Source: Folioceros fuciformis
Taxonomy: Eukaryota > Anthocerotophyta > Anthocerotopsida > Anthocerotales
NCBI GenBank assembly: GCA_049999805.1
Contig: JBNGIO010005971.1
Span: forward strand, 1-64,000
DNA: 64,000 bases
Direction of reading: 5' to 3'
Shown: positions 11,364-23,552 of the stretch, in pieces
Numbering within the stretch: the stretch's first letter is position 1
Layout: each line of letters opens with the position of its first letter
Position numbers and translations under genes: made by a program
Notes under the pieces: generated by a model
What the model saw: the letters and a program-made list of their open reading frames with translations, nothing else
Database searches by the model: none
What the model was told of the DNA's origin: nothing

Positions 11364-14300
11364 ATGGCGGAAAAGGTAATTGTACCAAAGATCTTGAGGG
11401 ATGCTTTGTGTTGTGGACCATTTGATATTAGTTTTATTTTGTGAATCATTTATTCTTATCTTTATCTTAGTAGGGAAATGTTAAAAAGTTTGAGAACTTT
11501 TCGAATGTGGAAAGAGTTCATGAAAATTATGGAGTAGTTCAATGTTACTTCTCGTTCCAGAATGACAAGAAGGAAGATATTCCATGGAGGAGATACTCAA
11601 TAATGGATTCTCCTACTAGACACTATTCTATTCATGGACCCGATGAAGAATGGAGACTCTTCTATAAGCAAGGAGGACCTCCAAGAAAGAAAAAAAAAGA
11701 ATATGTATCTATTGAAAAAGTGCTTGCAGACAAAGCATGGCTACAGAAGAAAGCCTCAAAAAGGATTTCAAGAGATTTGGAGCTTAGTGCAGCCATCAAG
11801 AGACAGGTTGTTATACTTTCTCAACTTGGTGCATTACAAACTTTGTTTAACATGTGGGTTCTTTAATAAGCCACTTTAATGTTTTCCATTAGATCTTGGA
11901 GGATATTCACTACATGCAAACAAGACTATTACCTACTCAAAACCCACGTTATTGCACTCACCCACCAAAGACTTTCAAGGTGCAAATGGTTGTACTTTTG
12001 TAAAATGATAGTAAGCTTACTCATTAGTTGGGCAGCTTAAAAAGTTCTCTAGTAACAAATCTTGTGTGCAATAGGCATTGAGACTTTTTCAACTAAAGAT
12101 CACAGATGCTGGAGCTATGAGCTATCTCCTTGTAGATCCTCACTTAATTCAATTCATAGGATATGGTAGTGTGCCAGAATTTCTGAATTCCTAGTATGCC
12201 AATCCCATCCATCTTCTGCATGAGATTGCAATCATAATCAATCGAACAACAAGAATGGTTCACTAATACTTTAATTGAATGACTACAGAAATCGGAAAAA
12301 GTTATGTTGCCCAACTTTTATTGCTGAACATGAGTCCTTGGAGCCAACGGCTAAGGTTTGATTTTGAAGCAGTGACATAGTTTCACTAATTTATATGAAT
12401 AGAGTCAGAATCAAATTTGTAGAGACAACTAAGCTTGATTTATTTGAATGCAGGATCATTAAACCTCAAAGCAAGTCCTACTCTATGGGTTCAGATGAAT
12501 TACCATTCCAGGGAAAGACATTGGGTCCAGGAACTACTTGTTCATTCTATGTAACATTCAATCCTCGTAGTACACATGAAGGTGAAGATTACATATATGT
12601 GAAGACAGAGATGGATAAGATACGAATCAGACTTGTTGCTCACCAGCCTTTACCTGCTGTGTTCAGTTTCCCAAAGAAAATTGACCTAGGAAAGTGTTTG
12701 GTTGGACATGTTGCTTCTCACACCTTTGCCATCACAGCTATGGGTGCTTGTGCAGCATTTCGCCTGCTCTTAGAATATCGTTCATCTTCTCCTCCAGCAC
12801 AGCAGTTAAATCCGGGAGTCGATATGATTTATGTATGTCACAACATACTACTGTTCCCTCCTTTCGTTGCTTATCCTTGTTCTCTAGAGTTAGAAGCTGA
12901 GGAGACTGGAAATATCATTGTGTTGTTCAGACCTTCTGTAGCTGGAAAGTTCAATCATGTATTGAAGCTTGTTACGGATAGTGGCATTGAATGGAGGACC
13001 ACTGTATGCGGTTGTGCAGTAGACATGGTAGTAGATTTTGCACATCTGGATAAACGCCCATTTCGACCTGGAGAACTGGAGCTTGGGTTGTGGATCGGGG
13101 AAGCTACTGTTTCCTCCAGCACTGAACGAGAGATCAGCGTGATCAACAAATGCAGTGTGAGTTTGAGATATTTCTGGAAGGTAATGAACATGCACCCCAA
13201 GGACAAAGACAGGAATTGGGAAAGTGATACCATGGCACACACATACGAGAAGGAGGTTTTCTCCATGATTCCAAGCAATGGGATCTTGCTGCCAGGTGCT
13301 GAAGGGGCAACTACAATGAAGTTTGCACCCGCGGATGTAGTGGTGTACAAATCTCGTGCAGCTTTGTATGTGGATACTCGACACTGCAGCTCCATTCATC
13401 TTGAAGATGCCTATCGTGAAGTGCTGGATGTTCTGAACCAGGTGGAAACAAAGCTTAAGCTGACGAATGGACATACCTCGTTAACCAATATGAAAATGAA
13501 TTACACCGAGAATTACACTGGCCTCCGCCTATGTGCCATGGAATCTGCCAGGGGTGGGATATTCAAGGTACTGGAGGTTGATCTGATGGGTTCAGGTTCA
13601 CCATTCCATGTGCAGCTGTTTCCATCGGTGTTGTGCTCAGCAGGACTGTTAATGTTGGGCAAATACCATCAGCACCAGGTTTGGATCAGAAATAACGGAA
13701 TGACACCCATTTCCTTTGAATGGGATGTGATATGCAGGAGCAGCCCTTATTCAAATCTTGTGCAAGTGTCTCCCATCAGGGGTACAATTGGGGCCGTGTC
13801 AAGCCTCAAGATCTGTCTGACAATCCGAGCACGAAAAATTGGTGAGCTACGACGGAGTCTCTGCTGTGCGCTCCGAGATCCTAAAGGACTGTGCTATACT
13901 CTATCCTTGGAGGTTCAGGGTTTTGTGGAAGGTCCCGTAGTGACCATCGACGAACCGGTGCTCGATTTTGGGATAATACAGGTCCGAAGAATACACTCTG
14001 CTGACCCATGAGGCTGTCCTTTGACATACTGTGATTCATTTTTGATGATGTAGGCAGACCAGGTCCTCCTATACGTAATCATTTGGGTTGGTTGCAGGTG
14101 GCCTGTTTTTTTGGATGATTTCGCAACATTCACGGGTCTGTGATATGGCTTGTACAGGTGAAGAGGCAGGGCTACCTGAAGTTGAATGTAACAAATCATG
14201 GTAGTGTTGCAGCAGCTTTTCAGCTGTCTTTCACACTTCCACCTCCAGCAACGGTCACCGATGCACCCTTGGCTTCTCCTGGGTTTTGTAACTTTGTGAA

Positions 14301-17300
14301 ACTAGACGAGACCAATGGTATCGCAGACGAGAAGTTTAGGTCTGTCAGACAGGAGTTGCTGATGAAGGCAGGGGATGCTTTGCAGATGGGGGCCACATTG
14401 TTGCCCCACTTTGATCCTATGGGAGGTGAACCGGTGGCTACTCAAATAGTGAAGCATGCTGCTGTCAGGCCTTCAGAGGAACAACCACTATCATTTGAGC
14501 CATGGTCTGGCTTGTTACCACCTCAGAAAACGACGACGGTGGATGCCATTTTCAAGCCTGTTGTGTGTGGCAACTATCTGGCTACGGTTAGGTGTGTTGT
14601 AGCAGGTGGGCTTTCTCCTAGCCAGCATGTTGTGGCCACTGCCCGGGTCTTGGCTCCCAGAGCTTGTATTGTTCCATCACGAGTGGAGACTGGAACCATC
14701 TATGTTGATGTCATTGTCTCGAAGACCATCATACTTCGAAACATGTCAGAGTTACCTGTTTTCTTCTGTTGGTCTCTGGATGGCATTGGGGATGTGAAAG
14801 CTATTGATGTCCGCATCATACCACAGAAAGGGGAAGTGCCTCCATTGGAGGACTTGCAAATAGAGGTGCGGATGAACCCAAACATCCAAGGAGAGATGCA
14901 ATATATTGCTAGTTGTGATATACAGGATATGGATACCTCGCCGATTGGAGTGGTTATCAGTGGTTACATTTGTGATGTGTGCTGCAACTACTTTGTGACG
15001 AGGTTACCCACCACCAAACATTTGCAAAGCTTTGAAAGACGACCTCGCTACGATGGCAAGAAGGGCTGGGACCAGCGAGGGTGGACACGAGAGGCAGCTA
15101 CCTCGCATGACTCCCGGGCAGTTTTGCCGATCCCGTGCCTTGATTATGGGCGAAGATGTCCTCTGGGTATGGTTCAGTCCTTGAGGTTGAGCATCAGCAA
15201 CGAATCCGCTGTTAAAAGTAAAGTGAGTATACATGTTGGGAAGTATAAAGTGAAGCAGATGGAAGAGCCATTTGCACCGGAGGAAGTGCTAGTCCTCTCA
15301 CACCTATCTGGCAGATTAGGGTCCTTTCCCACAACTGATGTGGAAATTCGAGGTGGGCTCAAGGGAAGGTTCAAGAAGAGTCCAATCATAGGAACGTTTG
15401 ATGACTTCCATCAAGCGTACGCATCCAGTTCTGGATGGACAATGCTTTCAAGGCGAGTGGAGCGGAGCTTACAGGAGAGCCTTGTGGAGGACGGTTGTGG
15501 GGTTTGTTTCTTGGTATATCCTGCTTGCAAAGGAGCACTGAAACCATGGGGAGATTGGACGTGTGACGTATTATGCTTCAGTGTCTTGCCAGGGTTTTAC
15601 TCTGATCATCTCCATAGCAAGGTGTGTTCCTCGCAGCCTTTAGAGCTCAAGATTTATTGAGGAGGTGTTGAACAGGTGTGAAGCTTACCAACTCTCTTCC
15701 AACAATTTTGTTTCCCGGACAGAATCACTCAGCTTCTTGATGAGTAGCTTTTGTGGTTGCTCCTTGACTACTGATTGTTCATCTGTATCTCTCCTAACCG
15801 GAGGTCCTCATTCGTAACTCTATTGTTCCAGGTTGGTCCCTTGGACGTCGTGAAGATCCCCATAGAAATCGAAATCGTAGGGACTCCTCTGGTGATGAGG
15901 AGGAACTCCCTCGAGCCTGGCAGACTTTTCCACACGACAGAACAACTTGGACTGACTCTCACGTGGACTGCTATGCCATCCGGTTACCCTGTTTCATCCA
16001 AAGAGTTTCTGGTGGCCAATGTTAGTGCTTACGACATGGAGGTCAGCTGGCAGTTAAGGACACCGGCAGCTTCCTGGGACCTGGCCCAGATCGACATGCA
16101 CACGCAAGAGGCGGAGGACAAGCTGCTGCACGTGATTTTGGACGACTACTTGGATCAGACGGATGGAACCGTTCGCGTGTGCCTCGAATGTCAGACAGTG
16201 GGAGACATGGCCTGCTTCGCAGAATCTCTGGACCACATCTGTAAAATGGATGACTACTCAGACAATGCATGGATCTCTGCCATTTTCAACTTTGTGCCTG
16301 CCACAAAGGTTCGAGTCGAATTGCGTGAGCACATCGAAGCTCAAGGAGGTGCAGGAAGGGTGCACGTCACCTTGGACGAGAGGTGTGCGGATGCTGACGC
16401 AAGCTGTCCTTTCGCCATTACTCCATGCAAGCAAGTAAGCAACACCATCTCTTCCTCACCAAGAACACCGCAGCACATGTTGCACATGCATTCCTGATGT
16501 CTCTTCGTGTGGGCTCCGTCTTGCCGGGAGCTCAGATTGTGCCCAGCAAAGGCGTGACCAGATTCACAGTCACTTTTTTCTCTGTGTTGGCCTCCGATTA
16601 CGCCACCGTGTTCGTGGGACAAAGCAGGTTCACAGGCACAGACGTGGAGCCTGAGACGTGTGCAGAGATTACAGATTCATCAAGCCAATGCTCAGGTTCA
16701 AGCGGTGTTCTCGTTCTCGCCGAAGAGGCAGATCCAAACCTGTATCCGCTGCCTCCCAAGGCATCAGCTACCAAGATAGATGATGCTCTTAGGGCCCGAA
16801 GACCCAGGCCATTGAGGGTGTTTGCAGGCGGCACCATACTCGTCCCAAGGTGAGCTGTTCCCTATCCCATCCACGTTCCTCTTTCTTTCCACGTTGAAAA
16901 GGAGCAAGTTCTGAGGCAAGCAGCGGTTCCCTCAGGTTGGTGACGAGCGTGGATGACAGCCTGCACTTCCAGTACCCCATGACAGGACCCAACGACGGCA
17001 ACCTGTACATGGTGTCAGCACTGCTTCTCACAAATCCATACCGCTGCAGCCTTGCCTTCACCGTCACTGCTACACCCCCGTTCCACATTATCGGACCTCT
17101 ACGAGCCGGCATTTTCCAGCCAGTGGAACACGGCGAGGCTATGCAGCTGCTGCCCGTTCTTAAGGACCAGACCAAGCTCCAGTCCCTTAAATTCAACCTG
17201 CGCGCTGGCCGCACGCTTCAGCTCATCATGCGTTTCGACATACCGGAAGTGCCTCTGCCTCCGCCCGAGCCCACCGTTCCAGAACCGGTCCCAGCACCCA

Positions 17301-19080
17301 GCACGACATCCGAGGTCCCGCCGGACAAGCTCGAGATGACAAAACGAAGTTGCAGACTGTCTACTGCCGTGTCAAGCCCACCACTCAATTCTGAGAGCAA
17401 CAAAGGGCCCCAGAAGACCTCCAAGACCTCCCCTCCTGCTCCCACGAAACTGGATGATAAGACATCAAGGCCTTCAGTTGTCCCCGAGCCCGAGAAGGCC
17501 GTGCCGCCCAGCACAGATCCCGGAGCTGTGATGGACATCAAGCCCAAGGTAATAATCTGACACAACATGTCATGCAAATGTAGACGCACATGCAGACGAG
17601 CACGCAAATGCGCATGCATGGCACACCAAACATCTAAACGCCAATGACGGGGGTGGTTGTGGTGATGGCAGCCCCCCCGCTCCAACAGCGTCCTGGATCT
17701 AAAGGATCTGCTCATCAAATTCTCGGACACCTACCAGCAGCTGGTTCCATTGTACGGGGAGCTGGTGTTCCCTGAGGTGCGACTGCTCAAAAGCACTCTG
17801 TGGAATCCGCCTCCCGAGTCACGGGCGGCAGCTCCTGAGGTGCCGGTAGCGGAGCCCGGAAAGGAGGTGAAGCCGGACGCGAAGGGGGCAGGCAAAGGCA
17901 AGCCTGACGCGAAAGAGGCAGGCAAAGGCAAGCCTGATCCAAAGGGAGCAGGCAAAGGCAAGCCTGACGCANNNNNNNNNNNNNNNNNNNNNNNNNNNNN
18001 NNNNNNNNNNNNNNNNNNNNNNNNNNNNNNNNNNNNNNNNNNNNNNNNNNNNNNNNNNNNNNNNNNNNNNNCAAGCCTGACGCAAAGGGGGCAGGCAAAG
18101 GCAAGCCTGACGCAAAGGGGGCAGGCAAAGGCAAGCCTGACGCAAAGGGGGCAGGCAAAGGCAAGCCTGACGCAAAGGAGGCAGGCAAAGACAAGTCCAA
18201 GGCAGGAAAAGCTTCCACACCGGCCACCCCACCAGCAGCAGCAGGCTCGAAGAAGGGCAACAAACCAGCTGCTGGTGCTGGTGCTTCAGAGGAGGAGGCA
18301 GCGGAAGCCACACCTGACTTGAGCCAACCCACGTGCTTACCAAATGCAGATGGTATCTGGGAACTCTGGTTCGGATCCGTCTCCCTTGAGATGTCTCAAA
18401 CGTTCGAGGTGAGCATCATCAACCCCACCATCGCCCACGCATTCTGGGAAATTGCCTTAGACGGAACCAAGGGAGAGCCTTCCCCCTGCCTCGACCCAGC
18501 GACTCCTCCTCCTCCGCCCCCGAAGAGACGACTCACTTTGACAGAGGTCAGTATGAGCAATATATCTCTTTTTTATCTTTTCTTTTCCATAAAATTCAAT
18601 ATCATAGACAATATATACATGTATGTATCTATGTATTGATTTTTGCCAAGATATCATAATAGTATAAAGATATATGTTTTTAAAAGAAAGAAAGAAAGAA
18701 AAATAATGCATGCTTAAGTTAAGAATTATCTTGTTGTTAATGTTTATTAGTAACAAACGTTTGAAAAACTTAGACCATTGTTTTTTTTCTTCTCTTTCAT
18801 AAATTTGTTGTTCAGAGGAAGATGCTGAGGAAACAATCTGTACATGGGCCCTACGAGCAATGGGAGATGCATATGAAAGTGGGGAAAAATCCTCATGTCA
18901 ATTTAAGGGAACTTCATGAAAGTTATAATATTGCACAAACTTTAGACAATGCAAATAGATATACCATGGATACCCAATGGCCATACAACTGGAGCAGGGC
19001 ATTCGAAAGAAACCCTAGAAAGTCTTCTCGTTTTTCAATGCTTGATCCCAATCAGGTTAGTCTCCACAATTGAGTGAGTT

Positions 19081-19116
<36 letters not shown>

Positions 19117-19488
19117 TAAAATTAAAAAAACATACGATTTCAGGGATATGGAGATGATGGAGATGGTTTGGATTGGGATGAAGAACAAATTTTTCTTATC
19201 AACATACAGAAGGGCATGATATGTGGTAGAGAGCTCTCACAAAAAGAGCCCAACAAGCAAAGTTTTCTAGTCACATTTTCTCCTAAAGAAACTATCAATT
19301 ACAGAGAGACATACCATTTACAAGTGTATAAAGGTCATGGCTTCAAAATAATCTTTGAGGGTGTTGGCATTCTTCCAATGCAACCAATAGATGAGGTTGT
19401 GATGAAGGAAGAAGAACTTGAACTTGTGGCAAAAGATACTAAGAAAGCTACCAAAGATTCTAAGAAACCTAAAACACCTAAGAAGTGA
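11364..19488 (+). CDS. DLEC1: DLEC1/CFAP81-like ciliary protein with ASH/MSP-type beta domains
   Basis: Large multi-exon gene for an axoneme-associated protein built of repeated ASH/MSP-type immunoglobulin-like domains. Inferred exons: 11364-11375, 11474-11806, 11893-11979, 12075-12165, 12289-12355, 12454-13981, 14158-15621, 15832-16434, 16536-16849, 16936-17548, 17672-18546, 18816-19055, 19144-19488. All introns are GT-AG and every junction is in phase. The order of segments follows remembered animal DLEC1 from the YEIG..Y domain in exons 4-6 to the FSPKE..YRETY C-terminal domain. Exon 11 holds a Lys/Gly-rich decapeptide repeat (KPDAKGAGKG) cut by a 100-N gap, so total length is unknown (about 2,190 residues if the gap size is right). 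The C-terminus is Lys-rich. The protein is expected in motile sperm flagella. The 12-base first exon is the least certain part; other ASH proteins (HYDIN, CFAP47/65/74) fit less well. Confidence 0.85.
17860..18190 (+). repeat. 30-bp coding minisatellite with assembly gap
   Basis: A 30-base unit encoding KPDAKGAGKG is repeated at least eight times on both sides of a 100-N gap (17972-18071). The reading frame before the gap (frame of position 17672) and after it (frame of 18073) differ by an amount the arbitrary gap length cannot resolve. Both flanks translate into the same decapeptide, so the repeat is in frame in the real gene. Confidence 0.9.
17972..18071. other. Assembly gap, 100 N
   Basis: Run of exactly 100 N, a conventional placeholder, inside the coding minisatellite of the DLEC1-like gene. 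The true copy number is hidden here. Confidence 0.99.
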
Positions 19489-20134
19489 AGTTTGTTGCAA
19501 AGTATGTCCAACTAACTATATAGGACTTCATGTTTATCCTAAGCGCATTAGAATGTATGTAAGTATCCTTACATGTAGCTAGTAAGAAATATACAAGAGT
19601 TAGTGAAAGGAACTCCTTCTATGATACCACGTATGACATCTAACAAATATATATTGTCAAAATTTACCACGAAGATGAGGAATTAAGGTTGTGGGTGTAG
19701 TATCATATTAAGTATCCAAAGGTGCACAAAAGTTCAAGTAAGAATGTTAAGATTGTTTCATTGTCATTTGAAGCTTGTGATATTAATATCTTATGAAGAA
19801 GAATGAGATGTTGTCACAAGTTTAGACTAATTTGATACCATGGCTAGTATGCACAGCTTAAGGATAGAATTGATTCAAGATGGTTGGTGGAACAACACAA
19901 TAAAAGAAGACATTCTATGTACTAACCCACAAATTTGTTTAGAGCACAGAGAAAAAAATGATCCAACAAATCGTTTCTTGTGCAGTATTCACTTCATACA
20001 AGTTGCAACCAAGTTTCAAATATGCAAACTTTGCAATGTCAAAACACAAATTTGTAGAAGTGCATATAAACTAAGAAACTCAATGCTTTTAAGGACATTG
20101 AAAAATGAATCATTAATAAAAAATATAATGTACA
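19489..20134. other. Intergenic, convergent 3' ends
   Basis: AT-rich spacer between the 3' ends of the DLEC1-like gene and the phosphate carrier gene. One 110-codon plus-strand frame (19840-20172) has no recognisable domain and runs into the carrier's 3' end; I treat it as spurious. It presumably holds both 3' UTRs. Confidence 0.6.
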
Positions 20135-21277
20135 TCATTTTTTTTGGGGAGGTGTGGCAGCACCACCTGTAGTTGGAAGACCCACAAAAACCTTGAAAGC
20201 ATCATATATGCCCCATTGAGCTCCTGTTAGTGTACCAATCATGAGAATTCGTAAAGGGAGACCTCGTGTGAATAATCCCACAATCCCTATCTTGTTAATG
20301 GCTTCACCAACGGAAATACCCTTTTGGCTGTTAAGCATGGACACCAAGTTGTCTGCTGGATGTGAAATAATAGCACAAAGGATTCCTGCAATGTACCCAG
20401 CTGCAAAACTAACTGCTAGCTGGGTACCCTTAGAGCATTGTTCTTTGGGAGTGGGAACTACATTTTTGTACAAAAGCTCCACTGTGCCTTCAAAGCAACC
20501 AAACTTCATCATAGTGTAAGGAATTTGGCGTCCCCACAATGGTACCAAACCTTTGAAGAGACCACCATAGCCTTCAGAAGCAACAATTTTACTAAAGCCA
20601 TCAGAAAGTCCATTAGCAAATCCAGGTTTGGTTTGCACTCGAACTTTTATAGCTTCAAAAGGACACAATGCGATATCTGCAATGAACTCTGCTGATGCTG
20701 ATGCTGAAAGATAGACAAAAGTTTTGTGCTGCTTGAACACATCTGGTCCGACAATGTCTGCATACTTGATCTTAAAATACTCATAGAATCCAAATTTGCA
20801 AGCACCTTGTGAGCTGTAACCTAGAAGAGTAGGTACCCATCCTTTAAACAAGCCTTTCACTCCTTGATCCTTCAATATCAGCTTGAAACTACCAGGCACG
20901 CTCTTGAACTTTTTGGGATCAATTTGCATATTACATTTGACAATGTCTATTGGTGTAACTGCTAAGTGTGTAAGTCCACAACTTAGTACACCACCAGCTG
21001 CACAAGCAGCATAAAACTCAGATGAGCCTACAACAATCTTCCCCCCCTCGCTTGCAGCTGGAACCATGATTGTGCCACCGGCTCGATGGGTCTTCCTTGA
21101 GCTCATATATCCGGCTGCAATTCGAGCATACCTCTCAAGTCCTTTAACAGGGTGATGGCCATAAATATTATTTGTGGTGGACAAGATCATGAGATCAGCT
21201 GTGGAGTACGGCATTGTGCCTCGCGTATTGTACAGTTGAGAAGGCATCCATTTGTGGCGATGTCTCAAGGACTCCAT
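20135..21277 (-). CDS. PHT3: Mitochondrial phosphate carrier (SLC25A3/PHT3 family), intronless
   Basis: A 380-residue mitochondrial carrier that imports phosphate with H+ across the inner membrane for ATP synthesis. Three carrier repeats are visible. Signature motifs are PIDIVK at 109-114, PFEAIK at 206-211, and PADNLV at 307-312 in the phosphate-carrier form. The C-terminal GLPLRILMIGTLTGAQWGIYDAFKV is diagnostic of phosphate carriers. The N-terminal 80 residues are poor in acid residues and suit a targeting extension. The start ATG is at 21277; a second Met at residue 22 is possible. The whole gene is one open frame with no intron, unlike the multi-exon structure I expect for plant relatives, so it may be an intact retrocopy. 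Confidence 0.92.
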   Translation of the reverse strand: MESLRHRHKWMPSQLYNTRGTMPYSTADLMILSTTNNIYGHHPVKGLERYARIAAGYMSSRKTHRAGGTIMVPAASEGGKIVVGSSEFYAACAAGGVLSCGLTHLAVTPIDIVKCNMQIDPKKFKSVPGSFKLILKDQGVKGLFKGWVPTLLGYSSQGACKFGFYEYFKIKYADIVGPDVFKQHKTFVYLSASASAEFIADIALCPFEAIKVRVQTKPGFANGLSDGFSKIVASEGYGGLFKGLVPLWGRQIPYTMMKFGCFEGTVELLYKNVVPTPKEQCSKGTQLAVSFAAGYIAGILCAIISHPADNLVSMLNSQKGISVGEAINKIGIVGLFTRGLPLRILMIGTLTGAQWGIYDAFKVFVGLPTTGGAATPPQKK

Positions 21278-22328
21278 CTTGTACTGATCAGCATAAGTGA
21301 GTGAGCCGTGTGGAAGGACTTGAGACTCTTGAGCCCTAACCCAAAGGGTGGGCTTGTCCTCGCTCGGAACCGTGAGCCAAAGAAGTGTCGAAGCCCTAAA
21401 GTGAGTGATACTTCAACCGCCACTCCCGCCCGGCTCAACCGCCACTGCGAGGCATTAGTCTAACCAAAAAAAAATGGTTGGCCTCGTCGAGACAGCTAGG
21501 GCAGGGCAAGGCAGGGTGAGGGCTCTTGCTTATTTCACACACTTTTTTAGGAGGCTAGCAAGCCTGTGGAATTCAGAGAGCAGCGAGCGCTGTAGATTTC
21601 GTGGAGATTTGTGCCGCGAAGACTTTGCCAAAGGCGTGTTCATAGAGTGACGCCAACCTCAATCAGCTTGCAAGTGCAAGCAAATGTGAGGGCCAAGTTC
21701 CCATAACCTTACACCATTGCAAGCAACACCTGCAAATGACTGATCTTCGTGGTATGTAGTGAGTGGCGAATTCGCGGCTTGAAAGCAATGCATGCATTCA
21801 GAGATTGTTGCAAATGACTTTTGCAAATTTGCATGTCTCCATGCCCTTTTCGCAGGTTCACACATCTTCATCAAGACGGGGCCTTGTGTACGAGTCACAT
21901 GCATTTCAAACCCATGGCAAAGGAGTCACCAAGACGTTTGTCGGATGCTTTATGGCAAGCAAAATGTTGGACGAGCAGATGTAAAGTTTCCCATGAATTG
22001 CGTAATGACTGTATCATGGAGAAGAAATTGTGCATGTGCGATTCACACGTGGAGGTTTGCAACGCAGTGACCTGCGTGTAGAGTAGGTAGCTTGTAGATC
22101 TCTTGAGCCAGGGCTGATATCCAAAACTGATATGGCAAGTGTAGCGGTCAGTCATGATCAAGAGATACGCGCCGGCCGTGGCAGCCTGCTATGCTCAGAA
22201 TTATGCGCTGTGGCCTCGTCAAGGAGGACCGTGCCTGCTCGTGACAGAGCCTTAGGGATTGTGGTACCATTCGGTGTCAGCAGGAAATTGGCTTCAGAAC
22301 AGGCTACGGGCTTCTTCACCACAGAGAA
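21278..22328. other. Intergenic, divergent promoters
   Basis: About 1 kb between the start codons of the phosphate carrier (minus) and the unrecognised 407-residue ORF (plus). Only short overlapping frames are present. No clear TATA box or repeat was seen. Confidence 0.5.
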
Positions 22329-23552
22329 ATGGCTCCTCCAGCGTCTGGGACGGATTTGGCACCATTCATGCTTCCCAACCAGCAGTACATCAAGAAGGAG
22401 TATGACAAGGAGAGCTTCCAACGCCGCTACTCCCTCCGCAAGGCCACAGAGAGCGCACTCCGCGAGAGCCAGATGATGGACGAGGTCCGCCGGAAGAGCA
22501 CAGAGCTGAAGGAAGCCAAGGCGCTGGAGGACGCGCTTAGGGAGAGCAGGCGGCCGAGCTCCACAGGCTTCCGCAAGTCCTACCGGCGCATCTCCATCGC
22601 GAAACCGATGCCGGGCCCCCGCGGCAGCCAGTTTCTTCAGGGCGTACTACACCCGGGGCCGGGCCCTAGGCAGAGTCGAGCTAGCCTGGCGTGCGAGTCC
22701 CTAGCAGCAACAGGAAGGCCTAGCGTGTTCGTGAACCAGGCAGGGCAGACATCGCCGGTGAACATGGTACCCTATCGACCATCCGGGTACATGGACATCC
22801 CGCGGCCGAGCATCAAGCCGCCCCCGCCTCAGGTGGACAATCTCAACCAGTCCTTGCCGTGGTCACGAGGAGGCTATGGCGCGGGCTTGTACGCTGGGCA
22901 GCTCATGCAAGGGCTGTTTGCCAAGGACTGGGAGCTGGGTGGGCACGCACACAACTTCTGCGGGATGTGCAGGGGCTCAACCTGCGATGACATCCCCAAG
23001 TACCACGAGCAGGAGCCCGGGCGGTTGGCTCGCCACAATGCCATCGTCGCGGCATTGACTGAATGGAACAAGCAACGGCAGCTGAAGGCGGACATGACGC
23101 ACCAGCTATGCCGTCTTCACTCCATAGCCAAGACGAGGCGCCAGTTCGAGTTGATGCGCAAGCATGTCAAGTACCCTCCGGGCACGCGTGGACTCGGGGA
23201 CCCGGCCCTCCTGGCGCTCCAGCCTATCCTCTTCCCCGAGTCATGGCGAGACGATCACATGCAGGCAGACCTTGGGAAGGTGAAGGTGGACATGCTAGGG
23301 CATGTGGACGTGGCTTGGCACCAGTTCGACTGCCCGAACTACATGTTTCCTTTGCTACCGTGCTCGCGGGCTCGACCTAACAAGCCGCCCGCTAGGCCCA
23401 AAGCTGACCTGCTGCTGGCCATGAAGCTCAACCCCACTGCCGACCCCATCCAACCCCCTGCGCCCGTCTCCGTCGACATCCTCGATCTCGACCACTTCGA
23501 CCGCCGTTTGGAGGCCCGAGCATCTGTCTCTGCCAAGTCCGCGAAGTTCTAA
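22329..23552 (+). CDS. Unrecognised 407-residue protein, intronless
   Basis: One long GC-rich frame with an ATG in good context (gagaaATGGCT). I do not recognise the family. Residues 15-70 are highly charged and probably helical (KKEYDKESFQRRY, then LRESQMMDEVRRKSTELKEAK). Residues 85-180 are Pro-, Gly- and Ser-rich and likely disordered. The middle (about 195-290) is the most protein-like part, with the segment NFCGMCRGSTCDD and a helix-rich NKQRQLKADMTHQLCRLHSIAKTRRQFEL. The C-terminal third is Pro-rich. No signal peptide or membrane segment is evident. Codon use is GC-biased like the neighbouring MOT1 gene, which supports real coding. Confidence 0.65.
   Translation: MAPPASGTDLAPFMLPNQQYIKKEYDKESFQRRYSLRKATESALRESQMMDEVRRKSTELKEAKALEDALRESRRPSSTGFRKSYRRISIAKPMPGPRGSQFLQGVLHPGPGPRQSRASLACESLAATGRPSVFVNQAGQTSPVNMVPYRPSGYMDIPRPSIKPPPPQVDNLNQSLPWSRGGYGAGLYAGQLMQGLFAKDWELGGHAHNFCGMCRGSTCDDIPKYHEQEPGRLARHNAIVAALTEWNKQRQLKADMTHQLCRLHSIAKTRRQFELMRKHVKYPPGTRGLGDPALLALQPILFPESWRDDHMQADLGKVKVDMLGHVDVAWHQFDCPNYMFPLLPCSRARPNKPPARPKADLLLAMKLNPTADPIQPPAPVSVDILDLDHFDRRLEARASVSAKSAKF

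Noticed and set aside
16425-16535. Open frame bridging the DLEC1 exon pair near 16.5 kb, suggesting a 39-nt intron
   Set aside because: The phase does not fit the AG near 16473. Using the AG at 16534-16535 gives an in-phase 101-nt intron and restores the expected protein alignment.
19840-20172. 110-codon plus-strand frame overlapping the phosphate carrier 3' end
   Set aside because: AT-rich, no domain, and antisense to a confirmed gene end.
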